From a virus, in the IMG/VR virus record IMGVR_UViG_3300005747_000203, positions 1 to 26,506 of that record: DNA of 26,506 nucleotides; one strand, 5' to 3'. Positions 1-9,761 of the stretch are shown here, piece after piece. The notes beneath the pieces are model-generated. The model was not told where the DNA came from, did not search any database, and saw only the letters and a list, made by a program, of their open reading frames with translations. Positions within the stretch are counted from its first letter, which is position 1. The number at the start of each line of letters is the position of its first letter. The translations under genes and the position numbers were made by a program.

Positions 1-2407
1 CAAATTCATCTTCATATTGATAATATAACTCAGACCATTTTTTTTCAAATGGAGTTTGTGATACTTTAGTTTGTTCTAATTCTTTTAATTTATTATTTAA
101 TTTAGTTAATTTATTAACATTAATTTTGTCTTTTGATTGTTCAAATCTAATGTTTTCTTTTACATTTCTTATGTTATCTTCTACTTCTACTATTTTAGTT
201 TTATTAAATATTTTTCTTTTTTTCCACAATTCAGGATAAAAAGCTCTCATTCTTTGATTAACATTGGCAACCCTAGAGGCTCTATTAAATATGTTTTTCA
301 TTAAAGTGTCACCAGCTCCAAGTAATTTTAAAGTCATAAAAGATAGCTTACCAAGAGGTGAACCTGTAGTTGCCATCCATTGCTTTATTTTACTATCAGA
401 AGCTTTTAATTGCTCAAAATATGTTTCCATATTTCTTTGCTGTCTGCCATCAAATCTATGTTCTAAAGAATCTCCAATACTTCTGTTAGCTTTCCATGAT
501 AGCTGCGCTTTTTTAGCAGCAATGTGAAAAAATCTTAATTGAGACAATAATAAATCACTTGCCATTTGCATTTGATTTATACCTTGTGCTCTATTTCCTT
601 TAGCAAAAGTAATGACACCGCCAGTAAATTGTTCTATAATACTTGTTTGAAATTTAACAGCAGAAGAAAGTAAGTTAATTTCATGTGTTGTTGGGTCACC
701 TAATAAATTAGCTGTTGTAAATTCATTTAAAGCTTCAAAGAAACTAACATTTTTTTCTTTTGTTTTTCTATTAACATCATTAATTAATTTACGCATTTTG
801 TTATCGTTGTCACTTATCGCCGCTAAATCATTGACAACTTTTATTTTCTGTTCTGGCGTAAGTTTTTTAATTTTGGCAAGAATAGATGGTAACTCTTGAC
901 TAATAGCAATATCTGTTTCCATTCTTAATTTATCAGCTTCAGTCATCTCAACCATTAATTTTTGTTGATTTAAAGCGTCTGATACTCCTTGCACAGTATT
1001 TACATGGTTTTTAATAAGTACAGATTTTTCTTCTATAGACTGTAGAATTTTATCAGTAACTGCTAATTTTTCATCTATGTCAACAGCGTTGTCTGCTATT
1101 TTTCTTATTTCAGATACTTCTTTAGATTTATTTAAAATGTTTACACGACCTGCATAAATAGTTGGAGCTAAATCTGGTGCAATTTTGGCAACTGTTTTTA
1201 ATTCTGCGTCTAATGCATCAGCATTATTTTTACCTAATAATTTAGATGCTTTAACTTTTATTTGATTAAATAAACCAACTCTTTCAGTTGTTCTTATTTC
1301 TCCTTTTTTAACTAAATTATTTATTGTTAATTTAATTTCTTGAATAATTACATTGTGTGGTTCATCAGGATTTATTTTACTTAGATTAATAATAGGAGTT
1401 TTTCTTTTAATGTTGGTTGCTGCATTATTAATAGTGTTAACTTGACTTGTTCTTTCAGTAATTTTTGATGGTGCTTTTTGTGATGGTGTTTCAGCATTGT
1501 AGCTTTTAGATTTACCGTCTTTACCTGAAAAAGTTCCATCAGATTTGCTGCCAGCAAAACCAAAATCTCTTGAGTAATCACCTTTAAAACCTTCTCCAAT
1601 ATCATAAAATTTACCAGCTTTACCTTTAGCTGACCAAGCGGCCATTCCAGCACCTATAGTGCCTTGAGCTATTCCACCTGCTGCCGCAGATGTAAGCGTT
1701 CTAGTTAAATTATAATCAGTCATTAAACCAGCATCAATTTCAGCGGTTTGTCTTGCCACGTCTGTACCACCCGCAATTGCCGCACCAAACGCAGCTTCTT
1801 TCGCTCCTATTTCAAGTGCCACTTTCTTTTGCGCTTGTTTAACAAATTGGTCTTTAGTAAGTGCTTCTAAAGCTGTTTTACCAGCTTCTCTGGCAATAAC
1901 TTTACCAGCACCAAGTGTGAATAAATTAAGAGGGTCAGCGACTAATGCAGGAACAAAATCTTTAGCCCACTTAACAAAACCTATAGTTTCACCACCAAAA
2001 TAAGGAAGGTCAGCATATACTTGTGTTATTTCTGCCCAGTCTGATTTGTATGTTTCATCTTTAGCTAATACTTGTCCAACATCATTTGTAATACCAACAG
2101 TGTTGTACTCGCTCCAAATCCTATCTTGATAAAATTTTTCTATCATTTCAGATTTAGAAAAATCTTCAATCTTTTTACCACCATTAATATCACTAATACC
2201 ACCAGAGTAATATCTTTTTAAAACTGTTTGAAATTCATCTGATTGTAATTTTTCAAGTGCAAGACGTTGTTTGTCTGCTTTTTGCATAGCATCATATTTT
2301 TGTCTTTCAATTCTGTTTCTTCTGTTACGCTTTCTAGCGTCTAAAGCACTTTGCGTTGCATCTTGGGTTTCAGATTCCCAAGCTATTCCTAAATCTATTT
2401 CAGCCAT
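1..2407 (-). CDS. Large internal virion protein, T7 gp16-like (3' end cut by window)
   Basis: An open frame runs from an ATG at 2407 to the left edge without a stop, giving 802 codons; the C-terminus lies outside the window. Its place directly after gp14- and gp15-like genes is that of T7 gene 16, the large inner-core protein ejected into the cell to help form the DNA translocation channel. The first 70 residues are charged and helical (ALDARKRNRRNRIERQKYDA), residues about 170-260 are Ala/Gly-rich, and the rest is Lys/Asn-rich and helical. T7 gp16 begins with a lytic transglycosylase domain; I see no comparable Glu-Ser-Gly catalytic region near the start here. No clear Shine-Dalgarno precedes the ATG, which is 4 bp after the upstream stop. 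The assignment rests on position and size more than on a motif. Confidence 0.8.
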   Translation of the reverse strand, partial: MAEIDLGIAWESETQDATQSALDARKRNRRNRIERQKYDAMQKADKQRLALEKLQSDEFQTVLKRYYSGGISDINGGKKIEDFSKSEMIEKFYQDRIWSEYNTVGITNDVGQVLAKDETYKSDWAEITQVYADLPYFGGETIGFVKWAKDFVPALVADPLNLFTLGAGKVIAREAGKTALEALTKDQFVKQAQKKVALEIGAKEAAFGAAIAGGTDVARQTAEIDAGLMTDYNLTRTLTSAAAGGIAQGTIGAGMAAWSAKGKAGKFYDIGEGFKGDYSRDFGFAGSKSDGTFSGKDGKSKSYNAETPSQKAPSKITERTSQVNTINNAATNIKRKTPIINLSKINPDEPHNVIIQEIKLTINNLVKKGEIRTTERVGLFNQIKVKASKLLGKNNADALDAELKTVAKIAPDLAPTIYAGRVNILNKSKEVSEIRKIADNAVDIDEKLAVTDKILQSIEEKSVLIKNHVNTVQGVSDALNQQKLMVEMTEADKLRMETDIAISQELPSILAKIKKLTPEQKIKVVNDLAAISDNDNKMRKLINDVNRKTKEKNVSFFEALNEFTTANLLGDPTTHEINLLSSAVKFQTSIIEQFTGGVITFAKGNRAQGINQMQMASDLLLSQLRFFHIAAKKAQLSWKANRSIGDSLEHRFDGRQQRNMETYFEQLKASDSKIKQWMATTGSPLGKLSFMTLKLLGAGDTLMKNIFNRASRVANVNQRMRAFYPELWKKRKIFNKTKIVEVEDNIRNVKENIRFEQSKDKINVNKLTKLNNKLKELEQTKVSQTPFEKKWSELYYQYEDEF

Positions 2408-2410
2408 TTA

Positions 2411-4531
2411 TTATTTTAAATACTCACTTACTAACGCATCTAACTGCACTGAGCTTATATCAAAAGCTTTTGCAAGATTTAATTTAGCATCTGGCGTTAA
2501 TATTTTATTGTAAATTTCTTTAGTAACAGGTCTTCCTGTAAGTTGTTCTATAGTGTTCACAAAGAAATTTCTTTGATTTTCTACACTTGATGATTTTTCA
2601 AATAAACCCAAAGGCGTATATGTTTCTATTGAAGGTAAAGTAAATGTAGATAAATTTTGTTTAATATTATCGTTGAGTTGATTTATATCGTCAGTAAAAT
2701 CTTTTTCTTGAATACCCATTTTTTTAATTAACTCACTTGCTAAAGCTTTTTGTTTAACAGGGTCAGTAGAGAATCCTTCAAAACCTTTTGTTTTAACTAA
2801 TGCTTGAAAGTCTCTAGTGTTCATTAATGTTTGAGCTCTATCAATCATGTTTAAATCAGATTCAGATTCAATTTTACTCATAAATGGTTTGAATTTTTCT
2901 ACAGCATCATTTACTCTGTTTTCATAAAATTCTTCAGCAATATTATCTAAATCAATATTGGAGCTTAAATCAGTGCCTTCTTTATTAATTCTTTCAGCTA
3001 TACCTGATAACCAATTTGATTGACTATAAGTTTTAATTTTATCATTATATTGTTTGTCAAAGAAATTTTGCTGGTCTTGAAAGTATTTATTTTTAACTGT
3101 ATCAGGCGCATTTTTAAGTGGTCTAGGATTGTTTTTTAACCAATCTAAATAGTCACCTTGCATTTCTTGTGCGATTAAATCAGAAACATATTGATTTTTT
3201 TGTGATTGATATTTTTTATCAACATTAGGAACTAAGTCCACAATTATTTTATTTATTTTACCTACAGCTTTAGTAAAAGCTGGTTCTTGGAATGGTGGTG
3301 TATATCCAGAAGCAGCCTCTGCTTCAGCTGCTTTTTTTAATTTAAGAAGGCTTGACAGTGTTTGTGGGTTATTAGAATGTCTTCTCCACTCTTCGTTTAG
3401 AGCATTGTTGTTATAATTGTATTTACCATTCATAACATCTTGTTCTATTGTAGTAACAGCGGTTTTATCTTCAAGCATTTCATTCATATTCTTGGCAGTG
3501 CTGTTTATAGTAACAGCTAAACTAGGGTATCTGTTTAACATTTGTTGTTTTAAAACAGAAGCTTCAATTTGTCCTTCAGTTGTATTTTGGTCAATGTTAA
3601 AATATTCTGTTATGTAATTTGTTTTTTCTTCTTCTTTTGCTCTAGTCATTTGAGTATATTCAGCACTAGCCAAAACTCTTTGTTTAGTTTCAAATTTTTC
3701 AATTAACTTAGCCGCTTTTGCACTTGTTGTTCTATTTGAATATAATGAACCTAAAGGATTTCCACCAGAACCTGTTCCTCTATCAGCGTTAATAATCTGT
3801 TCTGCACGATATAATTCATCTGTTGATTTAGCACTGTCAATAACATTGTTAATATGTAAGAAAGCTTCATTATTAGCCTGTTCATAAGTTCTTAAATATC
3901 TTTTTTGTGTTTCACCTTCTGCTGGTGGTAATGGAATTACTCTTGATTTTACAGTTCCCCAAAAATCTGCAACATCAACAGATGATAATATTTTAGTTCC
4001 TTCTTCTAATTTTTTCTTTTCTGCTCTTTCATTTCTTTTTGTAGCATCATTAATTGCATCTTTAGCTTTAAATTGATTAAAGATAGAAGCAAAACCTAGT
4101 GCATATGCGCCATCTTTATCTTTAAAATCAGGTAAATATTGTTTGTAAAAAGCTGGTAAATTAGTTTCTTCAGGATTATATAAATTTTTATTTGCTTCTA
4201 TTTGAGCTATCGCAGCAGCTGCATCTGCTTTACCAGTTTCTTGTGATACAATTTTACCAACATATTGATTTGATAATTCTGGATGTTTACCAGATAATAT
4301 TTCTTGTTGAACTGTTTTAGAATCTTTAGTTAAAAGTAACTGGTTAATCTTTTCTTTAGCAGTATCTTTTTTAGTTTCAACATATTGGTCAGCAATTTTT
4401 GCTAAAGCAGGATTAACTTCTCTTTGAAGTGTGTTTATTAAATCTGTAGTTGAACTTTTGTTTGAAGATGCTACTTGCCCACCAAAAGATGAGCCCATGT
4501 ATTTATTTGTTACTCTTGATTTATATGCCAT
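2411..4531 (-). CDS. Internal virion protein, T7 gp15-like
   Basis: This 706-aa protein is close in length to T7 gp15 (747 aa) and lies between gp14-like and gp16-like genes, the T7 order. It is hydrophilic, rich in Lys, Asn, Gln and Glu, and largely helical, with no signal peptide or membrane segment. In T7 this protein is part of the inner core stack and is ejected to form the periplasmic section of the DNA channel. No catalytic motif is visible. The start is 2 bp after the gp14-like stop; an AGGAG lies too far upstream to be ideal, so translation may be coupled. The family call is positional, supported by length and composition. Confidence 0.78.
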   Translation of the reverse strand: MAYKSRVTNKYMGSSFGGQVASSNKSSTTDLINTLQREVNPALAKIADQYVETKKDTAKEKINQLLLTKDSKTVQQEILSGKHPELSNQYVGKIVSQETGKADAAAAIAQIEANKNLYNPEETNLPAFYKQYLPDFKDKDGAYALGFASIFNQFKAKDAINDATKRNERAEKKKLEEGTKILSSVDVADFWGTVKSRVIPLPPAEGETQKRYLRTYEQANNEAFLHINNVIDSAKSTDELYRAEQIINADRGTGSGGNPLGSLYSNRTTSAKAAKLIEKFETKQRVLASAEYTQMTRAKEEEKTNYITEYFNIDQNTTEGQIEASVLKQQMLNRYPSLAVTINSTAKNMNEMLEDKTAVTTIEQDVMNGKYNYNNNALNEEWRRHSNNPQTLSSLLKLKKAAEAEAASGYTPPFQEPAFTKAVGKINKIIVDLVPNVDKKYQSQKNQYVSDLIAQEMQGDYLDWLKNNPRPLKNAPDTVKNKYFQDQQNFFDKQYNDKIKTYSQSNWLSGIAERINKEGTDLSSNIDLDNIAEEFYENRVNDAVEKFKPFMSKIESESDLNMIDRAQTLMNTRDFQALVKTKGFEGFSTDPVKQKALASELIKKMGIQEKDFTDDINQLNDNIKQNLSTFTLPSIETYTPLGLFEKSSSVENQRNFFVNTIEQLTGRPVTKEIYNKILTPDAKLNLAKAFDISSVQLDALVSEYLK

Positions 4532-4533
4532 AA

Positions 4534-5118
4534 TTAATCATCTGCTCCTGCTAAAGGTGTTTGATAAAGACTTCTGTCTCCGTAAGGTGATGCAGGAGTG
4601 CCAAACAATCCACCACCGCCTGTTGCGGCTGAATGCGCTTGGTAACCGCTTGCTGCTTGTGTTGCAATTTTTAACATTGCTCCAGTTCTACTAGGCATCA
4701 TCACAGGTGCAATACTGTTGTATCTTCGCTGCTGTGCTGCATAAGCATCTGTTTCTTGTGTTCTTAATTTAAATATGTCTGTTTCATAATCTCTTGTCAC
4801 ATCTAAAAATTGCATGTCGTTAGTTCCTGCCATGTCTTGTATAATTTTATCAGCATTACCAACATTTAAATTTAATGCTTTTGCCTCTGCTGCACTAGCT
4901 TTTTGACCAGCTTTAAATTCTGCTAAAGTTTTTTCTCTTGATGCAGACACTGCTTCACTATCAATTTTAGAAATATCATTAAGGTACGCTTGGTCAGAAT
5001 TTCTTCTTGTCTGTTCATTAGCTCTTTGTTTTGCTTGTGCTACTGCTTTAGCGCTCTTGTATTCTTGCATGGTGCTAGCTATGTTTAGACCTGCGACTGC
5101 TAATTGTACTGAACACAT
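4534..5118 (-). CDS. Internal virion protein, T7 gp14-like
   Basis: At 194 aa this matches T7 gp14 (196 aa) in size and position. In T7, gp14 leaves the capsid first and inserts in the outer membrane. The sequence opens with a short hydrophobic stretch (VQLAVAGLNIAST), then a long Ala/Lys/Gln/Glu-rich helical region of about residues 20-90, a middle part, and a Gly-rich tail (TGGGGLF) near residue 165. The long amphipathic helix with Ala-rich flanks is typical of this group. It starts 3 bp after the gp13-like gene; GGAGAT lies rather far from the ATG, so coupling to the upstream gene is likely. Confidence 0.78.
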   Translation of the reverse strand: MCSVQLAVAGLNIASTMQEYKSAKAVAQAKQRANEQTRRNSDQAYLNDISKIDSEAVSASREKTLAEFKAGQKASAAEAKALNLNVGNADKIIQDMAGTNDMQFLDVTRDYETDIFKLRTQETDAYAAQQRRYNSIAPVMMPSRTGAMLKIATQAASGYQAHSAATGGGGLFGTPASPYGDRSLYQTPLAGADD

Positions 5119-5121
5119 ATC

Positions 5122-5598
5122 TTAATTATTTATCTCCTTTATCATTAATAAAAACGGTTGTTTACTATTACCGTAAGTTTCCAATTCTTGTTTAGGTTCA
5201 AAACCTAAATACTGAAGCCATTTAAGTGACTTCCAATTTCTTTTGTCTACAAAATTATATAAATATATATACCCTTTACTCATCTCATTAACCCAATGAG
5301 GAGATTGTTTAACAAATTCTTTAGTGTGCTTATATAAATCTTCAGAAGACAACAACCAAGCCACACCATATTCAGGGTCTGCACAAGGTGCTGAGCCGAA
5401 CATTCCTAAAACTTTATCAGTTTCATTTTCTACAACTGAATATGTTTTAGCATTTTTATACGTAAAAGGTTTAACTAAAGCTTCTAAAGCTGAAATGTTT
5501 TCACAAGCTTTAATTTCTTCTCTATCTATTTTTCTTAATCTAGGTGCTAATTCAATAGCATCTTTTAATTGTGCCTCACGCACATATGCTTCTTTCAT
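5122..5598 (-). CDS. T7 gp13-like protein with GNAT-like fold
   Basis: This 158-aa protein resembles T7 gp13 (138 aa): an N-terminal VREAQLKDAIELA segment, a central VLGMFGSAP strand with a following Trp-Leu-Leu segment, and a C-terminal KSLKWLQYLGFE helix-turn typical of GNAT-type acetyltransferases and of the gp13 family. In T7 gp13 is needed for proper virion assembly but is not a stable virion component. Whether it binds acetyl-CoA cannot be told, since no clear pyrophosphate-binding R/Q-x-x-G-x-G/A loop is visible. The ATG lies 1 bp after the TAA of tail tubular protein B. Confidence 0.75.
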   Translation of the reverse strand: MKEAYVREAQLKDAIELAPRLRKIDREEIKACENISALEALVKPFTYKNAKTYSVVENETDKVLGMFGSAPCADPEYGVAWLLSSEDLYKHTKEFVKQSPHWVNEMSKGYIYLYNFVDKRNWKSLKWLQYLGFEPKQELETYGNSKQPFLLMIKEINN

Positions 5599-5599
5599 A

Positions 5600-8092
5600 T
5601 TAAATTCTACGTGAACGTGCGTGATAATAACCTTCTATTTCTGCACTAGCAATGTACATAGGTAAATGTGAATTACTTTTTATATCAACTGTAACGTCTG
5701 TGTTTTTACTGGCCACAGGTGCTCTTAAAGTTCCTGAGCTGATTGCTGGGACACCTACTTTACTTGTAGCTGTTCCAATAACATAGCCATTCATAATTGA
5801 ATAACTTGTATTTCTTCCTGATGGTGTAACTTCTATTTGAAAATATCCTGAATCTTTATAATTAAAAGATATGTTTCTAAGCTGGTAACGTCCTGAAGTA
5901 ATAGCTATTAAACCTCTTCCAGTATTTTCTCTAACATATTGTGTAGATAATCTGTATGTAGATTCAAATGGGACACCAATAAATAAAGCTGTGTGGTCTC
6001 CTTCTAATGTATATGTAGACCCTGCTGTATTTGTTACTGAATAATTATTTCCATTAGTTTTATCAATAGCAATTAAACCTGTCTTTGCTCCGTATGGCGA
6101 TGTAAACGTTGTAAGGTTTGTTCCTGCATTGTATGTACCTGTAACTGAAGTTCTTAAATCTAAATAAGGATTAAAACCAAGTGTAGCATCTTTTAAATTT
6201 CGCAAATCTATTCTTATTAATTTAGTAGTCTGTCCTTCTACTACCATTAAATAAACAAAACTTTCAAATGTCATTCCACCTAATATTTTAGAATTTGAAA
6301 AAGTCCATTTAGACCAAGCAGTTTGTACTTTTTGTCCACCATCAAAAAAGTATTTGTAGATAAACATTGTTCCTGCATTAGTAGAAGTTACATCAGCACC
6401 AGCTACATAAGGTGCAACTTGTGTGTCTGCGGCATCGCTAGCTAAAGCAATAAGTGTATCTTCAGTTGTGTTACTAATTAATTGATGAACATTTGAAGGT
6501 ATTAAATTTTGTACTGAAACTGTTATGTCTAAACCATCATTTGTTAATGTATCATCATCAGCAAAATATTCTCTAATTGCCGTATTGTTATTTCTTGCCT
6601 GAGCAAAGTAAGCAAACTTACCAGCTGAAACTGGTTTAACTGCTCTATCATGTTCAAAAGAAGAAACTTCATTTAATATTGCGGATGTTGGTGATAAAGA
6701 ATCGCCGACACTTCCTAATTTAAATTGTGATTTTTCAGAAAAAACTAACAAAGTTTCATTAAAAGAAATACTGTCATATAACACACTGACTGTTGTTCCT
6801 GAAGCCGCTATATCAATGGGGTCTGTGTCTAAAACTTGTGTAACTGTTTTTTGAAAGAAATTAAAAAACTCAGCATTTTCAGTAAATATTATATTATCTA
6901 AAGATAAAATACCTAATCTATTTTGGTGAAATGTTAAATTGTTTATTTTGTTGCCTACAAAAGTTGGGTTTGGATTTGAAATACCATCTCCAACAGTTCT
7001 ATCATTCCAATCAATTTCTTGAAAAGTAAATGTGCCATCATTGTTATTAATTAAAGCATGAGGCATTGTTGAATTATTTAAACCTAAGCTAACAGATGGG
7101 GCAATACATTCTTCCCACACACCATCATTAACAAATTCTACCCAGTAATCACCTAATCTATCAGCTTCTTGACCTGTAACTTTTATTTTAGCTCCTGTAT
7201 GAGCATGAAAAGGTAATTTAGTAAAATCTTGAATTTCATCTCTAATAGAATACATTCCAGTGTTACCTGAGCCGTCACTTGTTTCTATTGTATAATCAGC
7301 GTCACCATCTGTAGGTTTTCCATAAATAACTGAAGGGTACAACGTAAAAGTAAAATGGTCTGTAAATCCTGAGTAATTACTTAATCCTTGTGTAGTTGAT
7401 ACGCTAGCTCCTGTGTCAGTTCTGTAAACATTAAAAGAAGCGTCTGATGAAGCATTCCAATAAGCACTAGAAGTGCCTTTAAATAAAATATCCGCAACAT
7501 GTGCTGTGTCTCTAAAAGCAGAATCGTGATTTGCATTAGAACCTGATGGTAATTGCAGTGAAACTTTTAAAGGAAAAGACATATCTGGGTGGTCTAATTC
7601 AATAGTGTATTCTCTTCCGTAGTTAGTTAATACAACATTAACAAAAAATTCTTCTATTTTAGCTGCACTTGTATTTGTGTCAGCAGTAACTGTTACAGAA
7701 TTATTTGCAAGAAAAGTGTAATCAGCAATGTTAACCATTCTAAAATCTGATATAGGATTTGTAGATGTTAAGTAACTAGAACCACTTGCTATGGTAACAG
7801 TTTTTTCATTACCTGCTGTGTCCCAAACTTTTACACCACCGTTGTAAAAAGCAACTAAATATTGATTTTCTTTATCTCTTTGAATGCTCCAAAATTTTGT
7901 AGTGTTAGGGTATACGTTAGTAGCATCTAAAGTTGCAAGGTATTCAAATGGTGGTCTTTTAGACAGTCCATCTACAATATTGTTTTGTAAATTTATCTGT
8001 TCTTCACCTTGATTAACACTTCTTTGTGTAGGTGTTTGTTGAGATATACCATTCAAAAAGTTTGGAATACTTTGTGAAACAACTGTACCCAT
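5600..8092 (-). CDS. Tail tubular protein B (nozzle), T7 gp12-like
   Basis: The 830-aa product begins with SIPNFLNGISQQTPTQR and a following SKRPPFEYL segment, which are characteristic of T7 gp12-type nozzle proteins (T7 gp12 is 794 aa). It is a beta-rich, Thr/Ser/Asn-rich protein that forms the distal part of the short tail with the gp11-type ring and guides DNA out. Its start codon overlaps the tail tubular A stop as TAATG, with AAGGA upstream, so the two tail genes are translated together. Other recognisable landmarks are the FHQNRLGILS segment near residue 390 and repeated beta-strand modules after it. Confidence 0.93.
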   Translation of the reverse strand: MGTVVSQSIPNFLNGISQQTPTQRSVNQGEEQINLQNNIVDGLSKRPPFEYLATLDATNVYPNTTKFWSIQRDKENQYLVAFYNGGVKVWDTAGNEKTVTIASGSSYLTSTNPISDFRMVNIADYTFLANNSVTVTADTNTSAAKIEEFFVNVVLTNYGREYTIELDHPDMSFPLKVSLQLPSGSNANHDSAFRDTAHVADILFKGTSSAYWNASSDASFNVYRTDTGASVSTTQGLSNYSGFTDHFTFTLYPSVIYGKPTDGDADYTIETSDGSGNTGMYSIRDEIQDFTKLPFHAHTGAKIKVTGQEADRLGDYWVEFVNDGVWEECIAPSVSLGLNNSTMPHALINNNDGTFTFQEIDWNDRTVGDGISNPNPTFVGNKINNLTFHQNRLGILSLDNIIFTENAEFFNFFQKTVTQVLDTDPIDIAASGTTVSVLYDSISFNETLLVFSEKSQFKLGSVGDSLSPTSAILNEVSSFEHDRAVKPVSAGKFAYFAQARNNNTAIREYFADDDTLTNDGLDITVSVQNLIPSNVHQLISNTTEDTLIALASDAADTQVAPYVAGADVTSTNAGTMFIYKYFFDGGQKVQTAWSKWTFSNSKILGGMTFESFVYLMVVEGQTTKLIRIDLRNLKDATLGFNPYLDLRTSVTGTYNAGTNLTTFTSPYGAKTGLIAIDKTNGNNYSVTNTAGSTYTLEGDHTALFIGVPFESTYRLSTQYVRENTGRGLIAITSGRYQLRNISFNYKDSGYFQIEVTPSGRNTSYSIMNGYVIGTATSKVGVPAISSGTLRAPVASKNTDVTVDIKSNSHLPMYIASAEIEGYYHARSRRI

Positions 8093-8697
8093 TAGTAAGT
8101 CCTTCTAGTAGGTCTATTAATTATTGAGTAAGTATTTGAATCACCTTCCAACATGTTAACGTCAGCTTCTTGGCTGTCTGCTTGGTGAAATGACATTAAT
8201 GCTTCATTCTCATCAGCAGAAAGTAATTCTACAATAGCTTTATCTCCAATAAATCTTGAAGCAAATCTTCTTGATGCTTTAGCTGTAATGTATTGTCTAG
8301 CATATTCTGGTAGTTGTTCAAACTGTTGTACAAGAACCATGTCAACAGACGGTGCAGTGGTAAAAATGTCTGTGTGTTTTTCTAAATCGTATAAATAACC
8401 ATTTCTTAAAGTAATGTTAATGTGTCTAAAATCTTTACTAGCGTCAACTTTAACGCAGTTAGAAGGAAGGGGAATTTTATTATCTTGGTCGAGTGCCAAA
8501 GAGGTATAGTTGGTTTGAGTGTTGAAATGCCATCCAATAGATTGAATAGACATAGAAGTTTCATCTAAAATATTTTTTGCTACAGATACGTCAACAGTAG
8601 TTGTTCCTGTTATAGAGTTGACAGGAGCTTCTCCAATGCCTGATAGCATTATGTTAACTGCTTGTAACTCGGTTGTCGGTGTAATTTGTGTAGTCAT
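8092..8697 (-). CDS. Tail tubular protein A (adaptor), T7 gp11-like
   Basis: At 201 aa this matches the T7 gp11 gatekeeper/adaptor (196 aa). The N-terminus AVNIMLSGIGEAPVNSI, the WHFNTQ segment near residue 56, and the ITAKASRRFASRF helix near residue 138 are typical of the family. The protein forms a ring between portal and nozzle. The start has a good AGGAG five bases before ATG and follows the post-capsid terminator, so it opens the tail transcript segment. It ends in TAATG overlap with the nozzle gene. Confidence 0.92.
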   Translation of the reverse strand: MTTQITPTTELQAVNIMLSGIGEAPVNSITGTTTVDVSVAKNILDETSMSIQSIGWHFNTQTNYTSLALDQDNKIPLPSNCVKVDASKDFRHINITLRNGYLYDLEKHTDIFTTAPSVDMVLVQQFEQLPEYARQYITAKASRRFASRFIGDKAIVELLSADENEALMSFHQADSQEADVNMLEGDSNTYSIINRPTRRTY

Positions 8698-8729
8698 AAT
8701 CTCCTAAATATTTTAAATGATACTTATAG

Positions 8730-8752
8730 AAAAGGGGGACTTTAATCCCCCT
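8730..8752 (-). terminator. Intrinsic terminator after major capsid gene
   Basis: On the minus strand a 7-bp perfect stem AGGGGGA/TCCCCCT closes a 6-nt loop (TTAAAG) and is followed by TTTTC. It lies 23 bp after the capsid stop codon, the position of Tphi after gene 10 in T7. The G/C-rich stem stands out in this AT-rich genome. It would reduce read-through from capsid into tail genes. Confidence 0.85.
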
Positions 8753-8774
8753 AATCTAATTGATACTAAAAGGC

Positions 8775-9761
8775 TTATGCCTCTTTGATACCTACTGCTG
8801 CTTCAGGTCTCAATACTCCGTGACCCATAGCATATTTAGCTACCATTAATGTACCTTGTCTTCTGATGTCGTATTCAGATTCGACAGCTAAGTCCATCAA
8901 TTTAACAGTACCAGCTGCACTTGGATGAGATACCAAAGCAACGTAGTTTGTTAAGTTAACTGCTTGAGGGTCAGCAATAGTTGCTGACTTTCCTGAAGAC
9001 GGTGTAGTGTCATCAGCTGCTGCAATGTTGCCATCAATAAAGTGAGCAGTTGGAATTAATTCAATTCCAGCTACTTTAACTACTTTACCTTCAGCAATCG
9101 AACCTTGACCTGAGAAGTCAACGTTAGTTACATTTGTACCGTTAGCAAGCTTGTAGTATTCTTCCAATCTAATGAAAGCTTTTCTACCATCTTTTGGTAC
9201 GTAGTTAGCATCTAAAGATTTAGCTGCATCAAATAAAGCATCAATCATAGCGTTAGCTGCTGTAGAAGCAGTTGCACTAGCGATACCAGTATTTGTTACA
9301 GTTGTACCAGCTCCGTAGCCTGAATCGCCTACGTTTGCTGATGCTTGAGATGCTTGGCCAATAGTTTGTAAGATATGCTTATCTTTTTGAAAAGCTAGTG
9401 CTCTACCGATTTCAGTAGAATATGCACTTCTTACATCCCAGTGGTTTTTAGCTTCTTCGATGTTCGATAAGAACACAGAAGATAATAGTAGGTCATTAAT
9501 TGTAATAACCTTTTCGTTGTGGTTCACATCTGAGCCAGTTATTTCCGCTCCTGCTACGTGATATGCAGCGCCAACTCTACCCATTACAGGGAAAGTTGCT
9601 GATTTGCCAGAAGATATACTTCTAACCATTTCAGCGCCAGCAGTTACTGAAGCTCTGTCGAAAGAAGTAAGAACTTCTCCAGCAAAAACTTTCAGAAACA
9701 ATGCATCTTCAGTACCAGTAGCGTTAACTAGACCCTGTGAAACAGGACTTGCGTTTGCCAT
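8775..9761 (-). CDS. Major capsid protein, T7 gp10-like
   Basis: The 328-aa product has the start (GTEDALFLKVFAGEVLTSFDR), the SISSGKSATFPVMGR segment near residue 50 and the C-terminal YDIRRQGTLMVAKYAMGHG segment typical of T7-type HK97-fold capsid proteins (T7 gp10A is 344 aa). It assembles on the scaffold into the procapsid. An AAAGGA lies 8 nt before ATG. The gene has a 139-bp upstream gap and a strong terminator after it, consistent with separate high expression. I found no obvious slippery site or extended second frame for a 10B-like minor form. Confidence 0.95.
   Translation of the reverse strand: MANASPVSQGLVNATGTEDALFLKVFAGEVLTSFDRASVTAGAEMVRSISSGKSATFPVMGRVGAAYHVAGAEITGSDVNHNEKVITINDLLLSSVFLSNIEEAKNHWDVRSAYSTEIGRALAFQKDKHILQTIGQASQASANVGDSGYGAGTTVTNTGIASATASTAANAMIDALFDAAKSLDANYVPKDGRKAFIRLEEYYKLANGTNVTNVDFSGQGSIAEGKVVKVAGIELIPTAHFIDGNIAAADDTTPSSGKSATIADPQAVNLTNYVALVSHPSAAGTVKLMDLAVESEYDIRRQGTLMVAKYAMGHGVLRPEAAVGIKEA

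Noticed and set aside
264-527. Plus-strand ORF of 87 codons and other plus-strand ORFs across the window
   Set aside because: They lie opposite well-supported minus-strand genes, have no Shine-Dalgarno pattern of their own and encode low-complexity products typical of antisense shadows.
1381-1653. Minus-strand 90-codon ORF
   Set aside because: It is a shifted frame within the gp16-like gene, which is open through the whole stretch.
8085-8090. Plus-strand GTACCC at the nozzle gene start
   Set aside because: It is not followed by TAGA after four bases and faces against all genes.
8753-8800. Frameshift site for a longer minor capsid form as in T7 10A/10B
   Set aside because: No slippery run and no extended second frame after the capsid stop; a terminator lies immediately downstream.
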